Of a stretch of DNA of 64,000 nt, positions 23,490 to 34,172 are shown in pieces. A program made the position numbers and the translations under genes. The stretch is from Pachyseris speciosa (taxonomy: Eukaryota > Cnidaria > Anthozoa > Scleractinia > Pachyseridae). Numbering within the stretch: position 1 is the stretch's first letter; the number at the start of each line of letters is the position of its first letter. The stretch spans positions 315,001 through 379,000 of the forward strand of contig JAEMWC010000391.1 in the NCBI GenBank assembly GCA_016490735.1, read 5' to 3'. The notes below the pieces were generated by a model, which had not been told where the DNA came from, did no database searches, and saw nothing but the letters and a program-made list of their open reading frames with translations.

Positions 23490-25025
23490 ATATAAATATT
23501 TAGCCAAGCCTAACAGCGGAGCTCCAAAAGCATTCTTTTTCTACTGGCATTTACATATAGTCTGCTTGTCATATCACCCATCTGACCTCACTCAAGCTAC
23601 AGACCTAATACTGTAAAAAATAGTAAGGAAAGGTGATCTGAGCCAGTGGCACAGTGGATTTGGACCCCCCACAGATTTGCACCCTCCAGTCCAGATCTGC
23701 TTGTGGATCAGATTTGGACCCCCTAGTCCTGAACTGCTAGCAGATATGAACCCCCTTTCACGGATTTGGACCCCCACCCCTCCTAAAAACAAGCGTTCTA
23801 TTGAGTAAGGTAATAAAAATACCTTTGCAAATTGAGTTTCGAGATGTTGAAAAGCAAAATAAAAATATTGAGGTAGGTTTTTTTTAATAATCTTTAATAC
23901 TTTGTGTAAAAAAGAACCTGCAACGCCGACCGGTTAGCTCAGTGGTAGAGCACCGGACTACCGTGCGGGAGGTCGCGGGTTCAAACCCCGGCCGGACCAA
24001 CACTCAGGGTCTTTAAAATAATTGAGGAGAAAGTGCAGCCTTTGTAATGACATCTACAAACGGTTAGACTTTCTAGTCTTCTCGGATAAGGACGGTAAAC
24101 CGTAGGCCCCGTCTCACAACTCTTCATAATTCTCTGATTCTGTGGGACATAAAAGAACCACTAGGGACGTAACAAAACTCTGGCAGTGACCACCCCTAGT
24201 GTCTGTCTTAATTTGATATTGATATTACGGGGGCACTCATACTCAACTTCATTAATTGTAAACTGCGTTATAAGCAGTCTGGCAAAGTCCCCCGGTCAGT
24301 GTTGTAAAGCGCCTAGAACAGCTAGTGATATAGGCGCTATATAAATAGAGTTTATTATTATTATTTTATTATTATAGTTTTCATCTATAAATTTTTAAAA
24401 CAAAACATTTCTTAACATCTTAGAGCAATACCTAAGGACAGGTCTGTTTCCCCGTTCAACTGTAGGCTACTTAGTTATGGTTTAGAGCCACTAGAAATTG
24501 GTGGAGAAGCCTGGTGAATGCTATTTTGAATCATTATCCGACATCAGATATATAGTGATTCATATCATCACTTCATAATGAATGCAATTTCAGTTTTCCA
24601 AAGCCTCCCTTGAGACACTTGGAAATCAGAAATTGTGTATCCTCTGGATATATGTATGAAAGAAAGATACATGGAAATCAATAAAAATATTTAGATGATA
24701 TACCTTAAGACCAAGATATTTCTTTTGATCAGTTACTTCTTGACCTTGCTATCGCAAAAAACTGCTTGCTGACATTAAGCTCATCAATCAATGCACCTAC
24801 AGTGTTTTCAAAAAGAAATCCAGCTGCTCTTCTGGCCAGCCAAGTGCAAGACTAAGCAACCTGATAATAAAATATTGGGTATTTGGTTGATATCACTATC
24901 AAGGTTATTAACAATGTAGTATGAGGATTTAAGGTAATGATTTACCAAAGCAAAAGTGCTGGAAATCTGTGTTAGCCATCTTAACTTGATTTTCTATTTT
25001 GCAAGAAAGATAAGGACTAGTACCG
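23490..25025. repeat. Direct repeat unit D1 (with SINE)
   Basis: Begins TTTAGCCAAGCCTAACAGCG and matches D2 (25545-26645) throughout, to AAGAAAGATAAGGACTAGT. It includes a cluster of GATTTGGACCCCC motifs at 23655-23785. It is longer than D2 by the SINE at 23926-24376. No protein recognised. Confidence 0.85.
23926..24376 (+). mobile_element. tRNA-derived SINE
   Basis: The head is tRNA-like, with an A box TTAGCTCAGTGG at 23934 and a B box GGTTCAAACCC at about 23979. The GCTC/GAGC D-stem is intact and a degenerate acceptor ends in ACCA. A body of about 370 nt follows. The tail GCGCCTAGAACAG...GGCGCTATATAAATA ends in TTATTATT repeats. The anticodon stem does not pair properly, so this is not a working tRNA gene. 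The empty site in D2 proves insertion after D1 and D2 separated. Confidence 0.85.
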
Positions 25026-25029
25026 CATT

Positions 25030-25560
25030 TCTTCTTTTTACGCGAATTTAAAGACAAACTTCGATCGAAGAAGATGAAGATGAAGAAACTAAGTGAATGT
25101 GAAATTACGAGCCGCAGAAAGCGCGCGAAAAATTTAGCCTCGATTTGGTTTGGGTGCCCCCCACCTGGCTTGAGCCTGCGATTAAATCGAAAGCAAGTAC
25201 CTGGTCAGCGGTCAACTTCACAAAAACAGCTGACCTCGATGAGGTCTTAACTTGAGCCCGCGATATGGTCACGTGACACTGGTCAGCGGATACCTTGTGT
25301 TGACAGGTGTCAATTGGCTATAAGATGGATGTCCGGTATCAAAGATGTACGCTGGGTGTACACTGTAAACTAGCTGGTCAGCTGGGCCAGGTGGAGTATG
25401 GCCGCCATGTTGGATTATTATGATTATTATTAGGATATTATTAGTTATTGGGCAACACCACCGTCGTCGTCCTGCGCGCCCACGAACAATACCGCTAGCT
25501 ATTTTTACCATGAGAAAAGCAGTTGAAGGGTTTCTATAGGTAATATATAGATTTAGCCAA
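25030..25560. repeat. Terminal segment of the GGAGCTCC repeat family
   Basis: The DNA from TTACGCGAATTTAAAGACAA through GCTGGGCCAGGTGGAGTATG to TTTCTATAGGTAATATATAG recurs at about 29498-30075 and 31745-32375, and in inverse at about 46285-46430. It carries a variable GTC trinucleotide run (longest at 29927-29957). Confidence 0.8.
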
Positions 25561-26645
25561 GCCTAAAAGCGGAGCTCCAAAAGCATTCTTTTTCTACTGG
25601 CATTTACATATAGTGTGCTGGTCATATCACCCATCTGACCTCACTCAAGCTACAGACCCAAGGCTGTAAAAAATAGTATGGAAAGGTGATCTGAGCCAGT
25701 GTCACAGTGGATTTGGACCCCCCGCAGATTTGCACCCTCCAGTCCAGATCTGCTTGTGGATCAGATTTGGACCCCCTAGTCCAGAACTGCTAGCAGATAT
25801 GAATCCCCTTTTACGGATTTGGACCCCCACCCCTCCTAAAAACAAGCATTCTATTCAGTAAGGTAATAAAAATTCCTTTGCAAATTGAGTTTGGAGATGT
25901 TAAAAAGCAAAAAAATATATTGAGGTAGGTTTTTTTAAAACAATAATCTTTAATACTTTGTGTAAAAAAGAACCTGCAACGCTAGTTTGCATCTATAAAT
26001 TTTTAAAACAAAACATTTGTTAACATCTTAGAGCAATACCTAAGGACAGGTCTGTTTCCCCGTTTAACTGTAGGCTACTTAGTTATGGTTTAGAGCCACT
26101 AGAAATTGGTGGAGAAGCCTGGTGAATGCTATTTTGAATCAGTATCCGACATCAGACATATAGTGATTCAGATCATCACTTCATAATGAATGCAATTTCA
26201 GTTATCCAAAGCCTCCCATGAGACGGTTGGAAATCAGAAATTGTGTATCCTCTGGATATATGTATGCATCAAAAAAATTTATGAAAGAAAGATACATGGA
26301 AATCAATAAAAATATTTAGATGATATGCATTAAGGCCAATATATTTCTTTTGATCAGTTACTTCTTGACCTTACTATCGCAAAAAACTGCTTGCTGACAT
26401 TAAGCTCATCAATCAATGCACCTACAGTGTTTTCAAAAAGAAATCCAGCTGCATTTCTGGCCAGCCAAGTGCAAGACTAAGCAACTTAATAATAAAATAT
26501 TGGGCATGTGGTTGATATCACTATCAAGGTAATTAACAATGTAGTATGAGGATTTAAGGTAATGATTCACCAAAGAAAAAGTGCTGGAAATCCGTGTTAG
26601 CAATCTTAACTTGATTTTCTATTTTGCAAGAAAGGTAAGGACTAG
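25545..26645. repeat. Direct repeat unit D2 (empty SINE site)
   Basis: Starts TATATAGATTTAGCCAAGCC. Near 25980 AACCTGCAACGC runs directly into TAGTTTGCATCTATAAA, the unfilled site of the SINE carried by D1. The GATTTGGACCCCC cluster is also present (25710-25840). Confidence 0.85.
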
Positions 26646-26952
26646 TCTCACATTTCTCCATGTACATTTGAAATTGCACAACATACTTCCTCAAACATCA
26701 AAAATCCCATTACACATTAGTACCAAATGTCATCCAAACATACCACAAGATTGGTGTGACCAGCTATGAATAAAATTAATTGAAAGACTGCATGCAGGAA
26801 GGAAGTCCAAAGGATGTGTACATTAATAAGAAAGAGCTTACTTTAAGTTAAGTAATACTTTGTCATGCGAATACATCTAAGTTGATACAAAAAAAAGTGC
26901 ATGACTGGAGAATAATTGGGTGAAAGTAAATTCCCATACAAAGAATATTATC

Positions 26953-27393
26953 TAATACAGTAATAGCCCACGAATAAGAACCTGGGTTTTAAGAACCTGT
27001 TAGGCTAAAATTTTCATTTTAAGCCCCCTCCACATAAGAACCTATTAAGGCTAAAATTTTAAGTTAGGTTCTTATCAGTGGGGTTGCTGTAAAAGTGTAA
27101 AGGTAGAAACTGCTGAATGAGTTTCTTTGTTATGTTTTGTTAAGGACATATACTGTACCTGCAGTGAACTGCCTATAGGCATTTCTCTATGGTACAAATA
27201 AATGATTTATACTGTATTATGAGATGATATTTATCATATATATAGTATATTCAGATAAAATTCATATGAAAATTTAAGAACCTATTTTAAGAACCTTGGT
27301 AGCCTAAATTTGCTTTCAGTACCATTTATACAAGAATCTATTTAGGCTAAATTAGAAAATTCTGGTTCTTATACCTGGGCTATTACTGTATTA
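26953..27393. mobile_element. MITE with TAATACAGTAATAGCCCA ends
   Basis: TAATACAGTAATAGCCCACG and ATAAGAACC at the left are matched in inverse at the right end by GGTTCTTATACCTGGGCTAT and TACTGTATTA. Internal AAGAACCTRTTWAGGCTAAA motifs repeat four times in the element. 441 bp, non-coding. The TA-rich ends suggest a TA or TTA target. Confidence 0.8.
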
Positions 27394-28470
27394 CACATTC
27401 TAAAAACTAAGAGGTGAAATTTAAACGTGGCCCAAAGCTAACCTAATCAAATTAAATCAAACATTTGTCTCTTACAAGTCACCCCTGCTTTGAGATTGAC
27501 ACTAAAAATAAAGAAGTAAAATTGAAATACAATCCAACGCTAACCTAATTAAATTACATACTTGTCACTCACAAGCTACATCTGATTTAAAATTGACACA
27601 AATAATGTAATAGGACTTAAAACTGCTTAAAGAAGGTGCATGCATGATGTTCGATGGAACACCATTCCAGTCTGGTATGTAGCGATTATAAAAAGAAAAG
27701 CTGAAGGCCATATATATATATTTAGCCAGGCCAAGCCTAGAATCGGAGTTGCACACTCTCACCGAGCAACTTCGCATGGCTTTATTTGGGCCAGTTTAAT
27801 TTGTGTCCAAAACAATTGAGCAGCAGCAGGGAAAACGAAGAGTTTTCGATAGCAAACGTTTGCAAAAAAAATACAGACATTCGAGAGTCCTAACTACTTT
27901 CAGATGAAAGCGTAACGGAATTCAAAGCGGATTAAAAAAAAAAACAAACACTACAAGCGAACAAAGTACGATGCGAGTGTTATGCTGGAAGAAGGAGAAG
28001 GTGGAGAAATTAAACAAGACTAGCTTGTAATAATAATAGCTTGTACTGATTAGTCTAGAAAAATCGGTATTTATTTTGACATTAATGCCCGTAGAAAAGA
28101 CAATAAAGGGTAAAAACTGATCGTTAAGAGCAGTCAACAGGAATTGACCGCGGTTCAGAAACAACAGAACAACAAACACAAGTATTACAAGAAAACAAAG
28201 CAGAATACGAATAACATTTCTTCGAAGATTCTTGGAGAAGGTGGAGAAATTAGACAAGTAACAAAAATTGCTTAGCAATTTTGACATAAATGTCCGTAGA
28301 AAAGACAAAAAAGAGGTCCACACCTGATCGTTTAGAGCAGTCAACAGGAATCGCTGAGGCAGCAATCACTCGGAACGCGACAGAGCTGAATAATAGCGCC
28401 ATTTCCCACAAAATCTTTCCTTGGCTGACACAAAACGCTAAAGAGCTTTGATAGTTTTACTGGTATTACC

Positions 28471-28809
28471 ATGTCTTCCGAAGAACCTTCTTCAATTAAT
28501 GATTCTCAGTGGCAAAGCGTCATCCAGTTAACGAAGAAAGCGCTTGCCAAACCACACCAGCATTTCTCTCGCAGACCCGTCCAATATAAAATTTATCAAA
28601 GCCAGCCCAGCCTGTCAACCCATTTCGGTGTTTTTAACATCCAAACGCTGATTCTTACCGTTTCAAACAAATTAAGACGACATGTTTATAGACGGCGAAA
28701 CTTAATATTGTTGTTTACAGGCCGCTTTCGACGAAGATCTCTAAAACGTTTTTCAAATTTTGACAACTTTATGTCAGATTTTGAGACGTGCACATGCATA
28801 TGCATTTGA
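28471..28809 (+). CDS. Unknown 112-residue frame in unit 1
   Basis: Starts at an ATG with MSSEEPSSINDSQWQSVIQL, a composition that looks like a real protein start (acidic, serine-rich), then becomes basic and finally T/A-driven. It matches no family I know. It is not intact in unit 2. It may be the first exon of the element's own gene, with the conserved GGTSSS frame being on the other strand. Low confidence. Confidence 0.2.
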   Translation: MSSEEPSSINDSQWQSVIQLTKKALAKPHQHFSRRPVQYKIYQSQPSLSTHFGVFNIQTLILTVSNKLRRHVYRRRNLILLFTGRFRRRSLKRFSNFDNFMSDFETCTCICI

Positions 28810-29199
28810 TCGGCTTTTTTTTACTCGAGTTTTAATGCTTAATTTTACGAGGACTCATTGTGATTATGTGTTATTAAGATAAGGGCAAAAGTTTCTTAAC
28901 GCTGTTGAGGTACCAAGGTCGAAAAACAGTCAGCCAAGCCGAGTAAAAACACTCGTTAGCTTGCAAAGAAAACAACGTAACAAAACAAACAAACAAACAA
29001 TTCAACTACTTCTTTGCGTCCAAAACGAGTACAGATGATTGTTATTTATATCCATTGGAGAGAAAAATACAAGTTTCATCCCTGAACAAAAGTAACAACG
29101 ATTAAACCAAATGTTAAGCTTCTATTTATTTAATTTACCTCACTGTCCTGCGTTGTGTTGTAGAGGTTTCTACCACTTGAAAATACGTAAGCTTCAGTA

Positions 29200-29440
29200 A
29201 GGTAAAAACAAGCATCCGCAAAAATAGCAAACGGTTTGTCCAAAGAAAGAGCTTTTTCCACAGAGTTTGAGCTACTCGTTCCTCCCATTAACACAGGTGA
29301 ACTGTTAAGTGACCTTTCTTAGTGAGATGCAAGATGCCGCGGTAAAGTGAAAGCCCTTGAAGCGTTGAATCATACTGTTTTCAACCGCTTAATCCATCCA
29401 AGTTTGAAGCTTTTCTTGAGAAAAATCGCTCTTCCCTTCA
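29200..29440 (-). pseudogene. Conserved unknown frame, unit 1 copy
   Basis: On the minus strand the stretch around 29290-29200 encodes MGGTSSSN...LSLDKPFAIF-like residues, close to the peptides at 5359-5550, 31252-31518 and 46521-46850. The upstream part (29290-29440) has stops or shifts. Family unknown. Confidence 0.3.
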
Positions 29441-29924
29441 TCACTTGAAAAGTCACGTTCCGGAGTATCTTTTGACAAGTTCTTGATTTTTATGCTTTTT
29501 ACGCGAATTTAAAGACAAACTTCGATCGAAGACGATGAAGTTGTTTTGCTCAAAATGAAGAAACCAAGTGAATGTGAAATTACGAGCCGCAGAAAGCGCG
29601 CGAAAAATTAGGCCTCGATTTGGTTTGGGTGTCCCACATCTGGCTTGAGCCTGCGATCAAATCGAAAGCAAGTACCTGGTCAGCGGTCAACTTCAAAAAA
29701 AACAGCTGACCTCGATGAGGTCTCAACTTGAGCCCGCGATATGGTCACGTGATACTGGTCAGCGGATACCTTGTTTTGACAGGTGTCAATTGGTTATAAG
29801 ATGGATGTCCAGTATCAAAGACTTAGGCTGTAAACTAGCTGGTCAGCTGGGCCAGGTGGAGTATGGCCGCCATGTTGGATTATTATGATTATTATTAGGA
29901 TATTATTAGTTATTGGGCAACTCC

Positions 29925-29956
<32 letters not shown>

Positions 29957-29988
29957 GCGGGCCCACGAGCAATACCGCTAGCCATTTT

Positions 29989-30020
<32 letters not shown>

Positions 30021-30057
30021 AGGTATGGTGCTCCGCTTCGCGGCCCTTCGGGCCGCT

Positions 30058-30102
30058 GGAGCTCCGCTAATATATAGATTTAGCCAAGCCTAAAAGCGGA
30101 GC
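30058..30102. repeat. Hairpin at the junction of units 1 and 2
   Basis: GGAGCTCCGCT, then about 22 nt including ATATATAGATTTAGCCAAGC, then AGCGGAGCTCC. The arms are exact inverses and GGAGCTCC is itself a palindrome. A further palindrome CGGCCCTTCGGGCCG lies just left (about 30040-30055). Similar hairpins end unit 2 (32300-32367). Confidence 0.85.
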
Positions 30103-32173
30103 TCCATGGTTATTATTTTATTTATTGGTATTGAGCAACTTCGCATGGCTTTCCTTGCGCCAATATTTTGTGTTTAGAGCAGTCAATAGGAATTGACCGC
30201 GGTTCAAAAACCTCAAAACATTAAAACATTCCAAAACAACAAGACGCCTATGTTTGTTCGAAGATTCTTGGAAAGGATGAAGAAAGTTGATAAGTAAGCT
30301 TCTAGTAAGCTAGAAAAATTACTAAGCAATCTTAAGTTTTTACATAACGGTCCGTAGAGTATGAACCTGATCGTTTAGAGCAGTCCACAGGAGTTGACCG
30401 CGATTCACAAACCACAGAATAACAAAACATTACAAGAAAACAAATTCACTGACGATGCGTAGGTTTGTAGGTTTCTTTGGAGAAGGTAGGGAAAATAGAC
30501 AAGTGACAATTTGGTAGCAAGTTAATAAAAATTGTTAAACAATTTTGACATAAGCTTAAATATCGGAGAAAAGAGAAAAAGGAAAACAAACCAATGGTTG
30601 GATTGGTAATCGCACTGGGCCGAGAAAAATTAAGAATTGATATTATCTGTGTTTTCAGAAGTTGCTGAAATTGTCTTCTTTGCGCAAAACACAAGTAATA
30701 CTAAAGCCCCCGCTAAACGATCAAACATTTTCCTGAACATTGTGTTTGACAAACATAACGTTGGGTGACTAGCCGATAAACAAATGTCCTTGGGCGAGAA
30801 ACCTCTGCTAGCAGGAAAACAAACAATGTTTTACCAAACACAAGACAAAGCGAGTACACAGGACACTTTTTGCGTGTTATCGCTGAAATTTTCACGTTCT
30901 TAATTTGATTTGCTTTTTACTGACTGTGCACTTTCTTGGTTGGGTTGGCTAAACGATCAAACATTTGTTCGTAGAGCGAAATGTTAGATGAAAATGTTTC
31001 ATCTGGATCAAACATAGAAAGCCGTTTTAAATTATCTTCCAACACGATGTTGAATGAAGTGTTTGATCGTTTAGCCTGGGCTTAATGCTTAATTTTACGA
31101 GGACTCATTACGATTACTTGTTAATAAGTTAGGGGCAAAAGTTTTTTTAATGCTGTTGAGGCACCGACGTCGAAAAACACTGAAAACAGTCAGCCAAGCG
31201 GAGTGAAAACACTCGTTCGCTTGCATGAAAACAACAAAACAAACAAACAATTCAACTACTTCTTTGCTTGCAAAACGAGTAGAGATGATTGTTATTTATA
31301 TCCAGTCGAGAGAAAAATACAAATTGCTTTCCTGAACAAAAATAAGAACGATTAAACCATTTAATGTTAAGCTTCAATTCATTTAATTGAGTCACCTGTG
31401 TTGTAGAGGTTGAAAATACGAATCCACTTGAGTTAAAACACGCATCTGGAAAAATAAAAAACGGTTTGTCCAAAGAAAGAACTTCTTCCACTAACTTTGA
31501 GCTACTCGTTCCTCCCATTAATGCCGGTGAACTGTTAAGTGAGCTTTCTTGGTGAGCTGCGAGGTGCCGCGGTAAAGTGAAAGTCCTTGAAGCCTTGAAT
31601 TATTTTGTTTTTCAACCACACAATCCGGGCGTCGATTATGCAAGTCGAGCCAAGTTTTAAGCGTTTCCTGAGGCAAATGTTTTGCTATCCTTTTTATCAC
31701 TTGAAAATTCACCTTCCGGAGTATCTGTTAATTAGTTATTGATTTTTATGCCTTTTACGCGAATTAAAAGACAAACTTCGCAAACTTCGAAGAAGATGAA
31801 GTTGTTTTGGTCAAAATGAAGAAACCAACTGACTGTGAAATTACGAGCCGCAGAAAGCGCGCGGAAAATTAAGCCTCGTTTTGGTTTGGGTGCCTCGTTT
31901 TGGTTAAATTAACCTGGTTTGAGCCTGCGATCTAATCTAAAACAAGTACGTGGTCAGCGGTCAAATTCAAAAAAACAGCTGACCTATATAAGCTCTAAAC
32001 TTGAGCCCGCAATATGGCCACGTGATACTGGTCAGTGGAAACCTTGTTTTGACAGCTGTCAATTGGCCATGACACGGATGTCCTATATCAAAGTTGCACG
32101 CTGCAAACTAGCTGATGAGCTAGGGACCCAGCTGGGTCAGGTGGAGTATGGCCGCAATGTTGGATTATTATGG

Positions 32174-32205
<32 letters not shown>

Positions 32206-32375
32206 CTCCACCGTCGTCGTCGTCGTCGTCGTGCGCGCCCACGAGCAATACCGCTAGCCGCTTTTACCATGAGAAAAGCAGTTGACGGGTTTCTCTAGGT
32301 ATGGTGCTCCGCCGGAGCTCCGCTATGATACTCCGCTTGGCGGCCCTTCGGGCCGCCGGAGCTCCGCTATTAACA
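30069..32375. repeat. GGAGCTCC-family unit 2
   Basis: A head-to-tail copy of unit 1: TTTAGCCAAGCCTAAAAGCG, GAGCAACTTCGCATGGCTTT, two AGAGCAGTC-type subrepeats (about 30170-30340 and 30360-30560), a cluster of GATCAAACATTT motifs (30717-31085), the conserved minus frames at 31252-31712 and the terminal segment with a GTC run at 32211-32232. About 2.3 kb. Confidence 0.75.
31252..31712 (-). pseudogene. Conserved unknown frame, unit 2 copy
   Basis: Two adjoining minus frames, 31712-31518 and 31518-31252. The first contains LPQETLKTWLDLHNRRPDCV and SLYRGTSQLTKKAHLTV; the second contains MGGTSSSKLVEEVLSLDKPF. The first peptide resembles that at 46521-46640 (VWLKNKMIQRFKGISLYCG), so the two frames were once one protein region now separated by a frameshift. 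Function unknown. Confidence 0.4.
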
Positions 32376-32657
32376 ACTGATAAGAAATTAATTATTACTT
32401 ACTTCTACTCACGTTGGCGAGAAGCAGGGGTTATTCGGACAATATCTGACCTCACTAATGAACAGAAAAATGCTTTTTAAATTTTAATTCACTCCGCCAG
32501 AAGTTTTAAGGTAAAGTGCAACTTTCTACAACGACTAACCCTGATTACTGCGTGCCCCGGTGATTGGAAAAAGCCAAAAATTATCCGGCTGGTTACGAGC
32601 GCTTGAGAATTCTTCCCCTAGTACTGCCTTATTATTAAAAAGGCTGTTTACCCGCGG

Positions 32658-32665
32658 TATAAAGG
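32658..32665 (+). promoter_or_regulatory. TATA box candidate for GPCR copy B
   Basis: TATAAAGG, identical to 12741-12748 with the same surroundings. In copy B the 9 kb repeat block ends at 32494, about 160 bp upstream, so the proximal promoter is kept but the distal upstream DNA is replaced. Confidence 0.45.
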
Positions 32666-33152
32666 CAGCTCATCTGCGTTAAGGTTTATCTGCTACCTTC
32701 CGAGGTTATAAAATAAATCAAATTAGTCGTCGTCCATGTGTAAAATTTATCGTATGTGATGAAAATACTTCCCACACTTCCTCTTCAGTTCTACCCTTCT
32801 GAGTCCCAAAATCCGTGGCATTCATTCAAAAGTTGCCCAGTGGCATTGTCCTTTTGGGCTGAATATCAAAGCTGGTACTCTGCTTGTCTTAGTAATCAAC
32901 TAATTATGTTAGATCTGGAATTGTGTTTGGCATCGAGGAAGGAGTAAGGGAAGGAAGATAGGAACGGGAGAAGGGCTTGCGGGGCTGTCCGACCGACTGA
33001 CTAACTGAATCAATAAAGGAAGGGAGGGAGGATTATAAATACAGGCAATTTATTTTGTGCACTAAACAAATAAAAATATAAGACATTTGGCATTCGTTAC
33101 AGATATAACTAAATTAAAAAATGCTATTTTGCAGGTGTAATTCAAACTGAAG

Positions 33153-34172
33153 ATGGCTGGGTTGAGCGACGCGGAACTGGTTATACTTACCGTGCTGTAC
33201 GTGGCTGCGTTCCTTGTAGCCTTGGTGGGAAATTCTTGCCTTATCTACATCGTATGGAAAGTACGCAAGGCTCGATCACTGACCAGTTTCATGTTCGTTA
33301 ACATGGCCGTGGCTGATCTAGCGGTGGCGTTCGTCACGATGCCTTTGGTCGTTTACGATATACATGCTGATTCCACATGGGTGATGTCCGGGGTTCTTGG
33401 ATACATCATGTGCGGAGCAACTTGGTATCTCCTACATATCGCATTGATGGCGTCAATCCTAAGCCTGACATTGGTAGCCATTGATCGATTCTACACTTTC
33501 GTCTTTCCCTTGAAGAGTGTTAATCTCTGGTTTAGAAATGCTAAGTATGTTTCGCCCCTAATTTGGATCATGTCAGCGGTTCTCATGTCCATCGTACCAG
33601 TCTTCTTTAGATTCGTTGAACAAGAGCGTAAGTGCGGAATGTACCCTGTGGGAGGTCCCGACCGGTGGGTGACGAACATTAGGGCCTTTTTCGTTTACAT
33701 TTTCCTTGTCAGCTACCTCGTTCCACTGGTTGTAATGATAGTTCTATATGGCAAAACCGCTCACACAATATGGTTTCACCGTACACCTGGCAGTGGGTTG
33801 ACTAAACGTCAGCTGGAGCAGCAAGAAATCACAAGAAGAAGGGTGGTTCGAATGCTAATCATCATTGTCGTCGTTTTTGCTGTCTGTTGGCTTCCCGTGG
33901 AGGTGTGTAACCTTATTCGGGGAGTAACCGTGTTTCAGAAGGAAATCCCTCCCATGGTCGATTTTTTGTCCTCTTGGCTGGCGCACGCCAACAGTGCCAT
34001 CAATCCTTGGTTGTACATCTGGCTGATGGGTAATATGAGGCGGGCATTCCTGGAGATGGTGGGTAAAAAACCCAAAGGAGATCATCACGATGGTAAAACA
34101 GTAGGACTAACAACGCAGCGTACGAAGACAACAAACGTGTCATCAGAATCAATTCCTTTAGCGCGTTTGTAA
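33153..34172 (+). CDS. Class A (rhodopsin-like) GPCR, copy B
   Basis: A 339-residue paralogue of 13236-14255 with the same landmarks: N27, D55, C87/C161, DRF 111-113, CWLP 245-248 and NPWLY 284-288. By eye there are five base differences over 1020. Three are silent (in codons for G26, A100 and T321) and two change residues N214 to S and E218 to K. Both replacements lie in the third intracellular loop next to the helix 6 start, a region that contacts G proteins in this family. The frame is fully intact, so both copies can be functional. The intron acceptor before the ATG is also kept. The gene is flanked by large insertions on both sides (23483-32494 and 34493-36468). Confidence 0.95.
   Translation: MAGLSDAELVILTVLYVAAFLVALVGNSCLIYIVWKVRKARSLTSFMFVNMAVADLAVAFVTMPLVVYDIHADSTWVMSGVLGYIMCGATWYLLHIALMASILSLTLVAIDRFYTFVFPLKSVNLWFRNAKYVSPLIWIMSAVLMSIVPVFFRFVEQERKCGMYPVGGPDRWVTNIRAFFVYIFLVSYLVPLVVMIVLYGKTAHTIWFHRTPGSGLTKRQLEQQEITRRRVVRMLIIIVVVFAVCWLPVEVCNLIRGVTVFQKEIPPMVDFLSSWLAHANSAINPWLYIWLMGNMRRAFLEMVGKKPKGDHHDGKTVGLTTQRTKTTNVSSESIPLARL

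Larger units (their letters stand above)
27719..30068. repeat. GGAGCTCC-family unit 1
   Basis: Starts TTAGCCAGGCCAAGCCTAGA, followed by GAGCAACTTCGCATGGCTTT. It then contains two tandem subrepeats (about 27960-28140 and 28140-28360, sharing AGAGCAGTCAACAGGAAT and TTCTTGGAGAAGGTGGAGAA), a frame at 28471-28809, the conserved unknown frame near 29200-29440 (minus), and a terminal segment with a GTC run and a GGAGCTCC hairpin. Unit 2 follows head to tail at 30069. About 2.35 kb; no transposase or polymerase motif seen. Confidence 0.75.
23483..32494. mobile_element. 9 kb repeat block inserted upstream of GPCR copy B
   Basis: Absent from A, where CGCGAGAAG (12578-12586) is continuous. In B the left junction is CGCAAGAAG (23474-23482) and the right junction CGCCAGAAG (32495-32503), a candidate 9-bp target duplication differing at one base in all three. 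The block consists of a duplicated 1.1-1.5 kb segment (23490-25025 and 25545-26645), a SINE, a MITE (26953-27393) and two head-to-tail 2.3 kb units (27719-32375). Its outer ends are weakly inverse (AAAAGCATTCTTTTTCT at left, AAAAAGCATTTTTCTGTT in inverse at right). Confidence 0.75.

Noticed and set aside
23926..24000. Possible functional tRNA gene
   Set aside because: A and B boxes fit, but the acceptor and anticodon stems do not pair well and a SINE body with a repeat tail follows.
27922..28365. 147-codon minus-strand frame with repeated hydrophobic segments (LLTALNDQ twice)
   Set aside because: The repetition comes from the tandem DNA subrepeats and the hydrophobic content from A-rich complement; no start context or conserved family.
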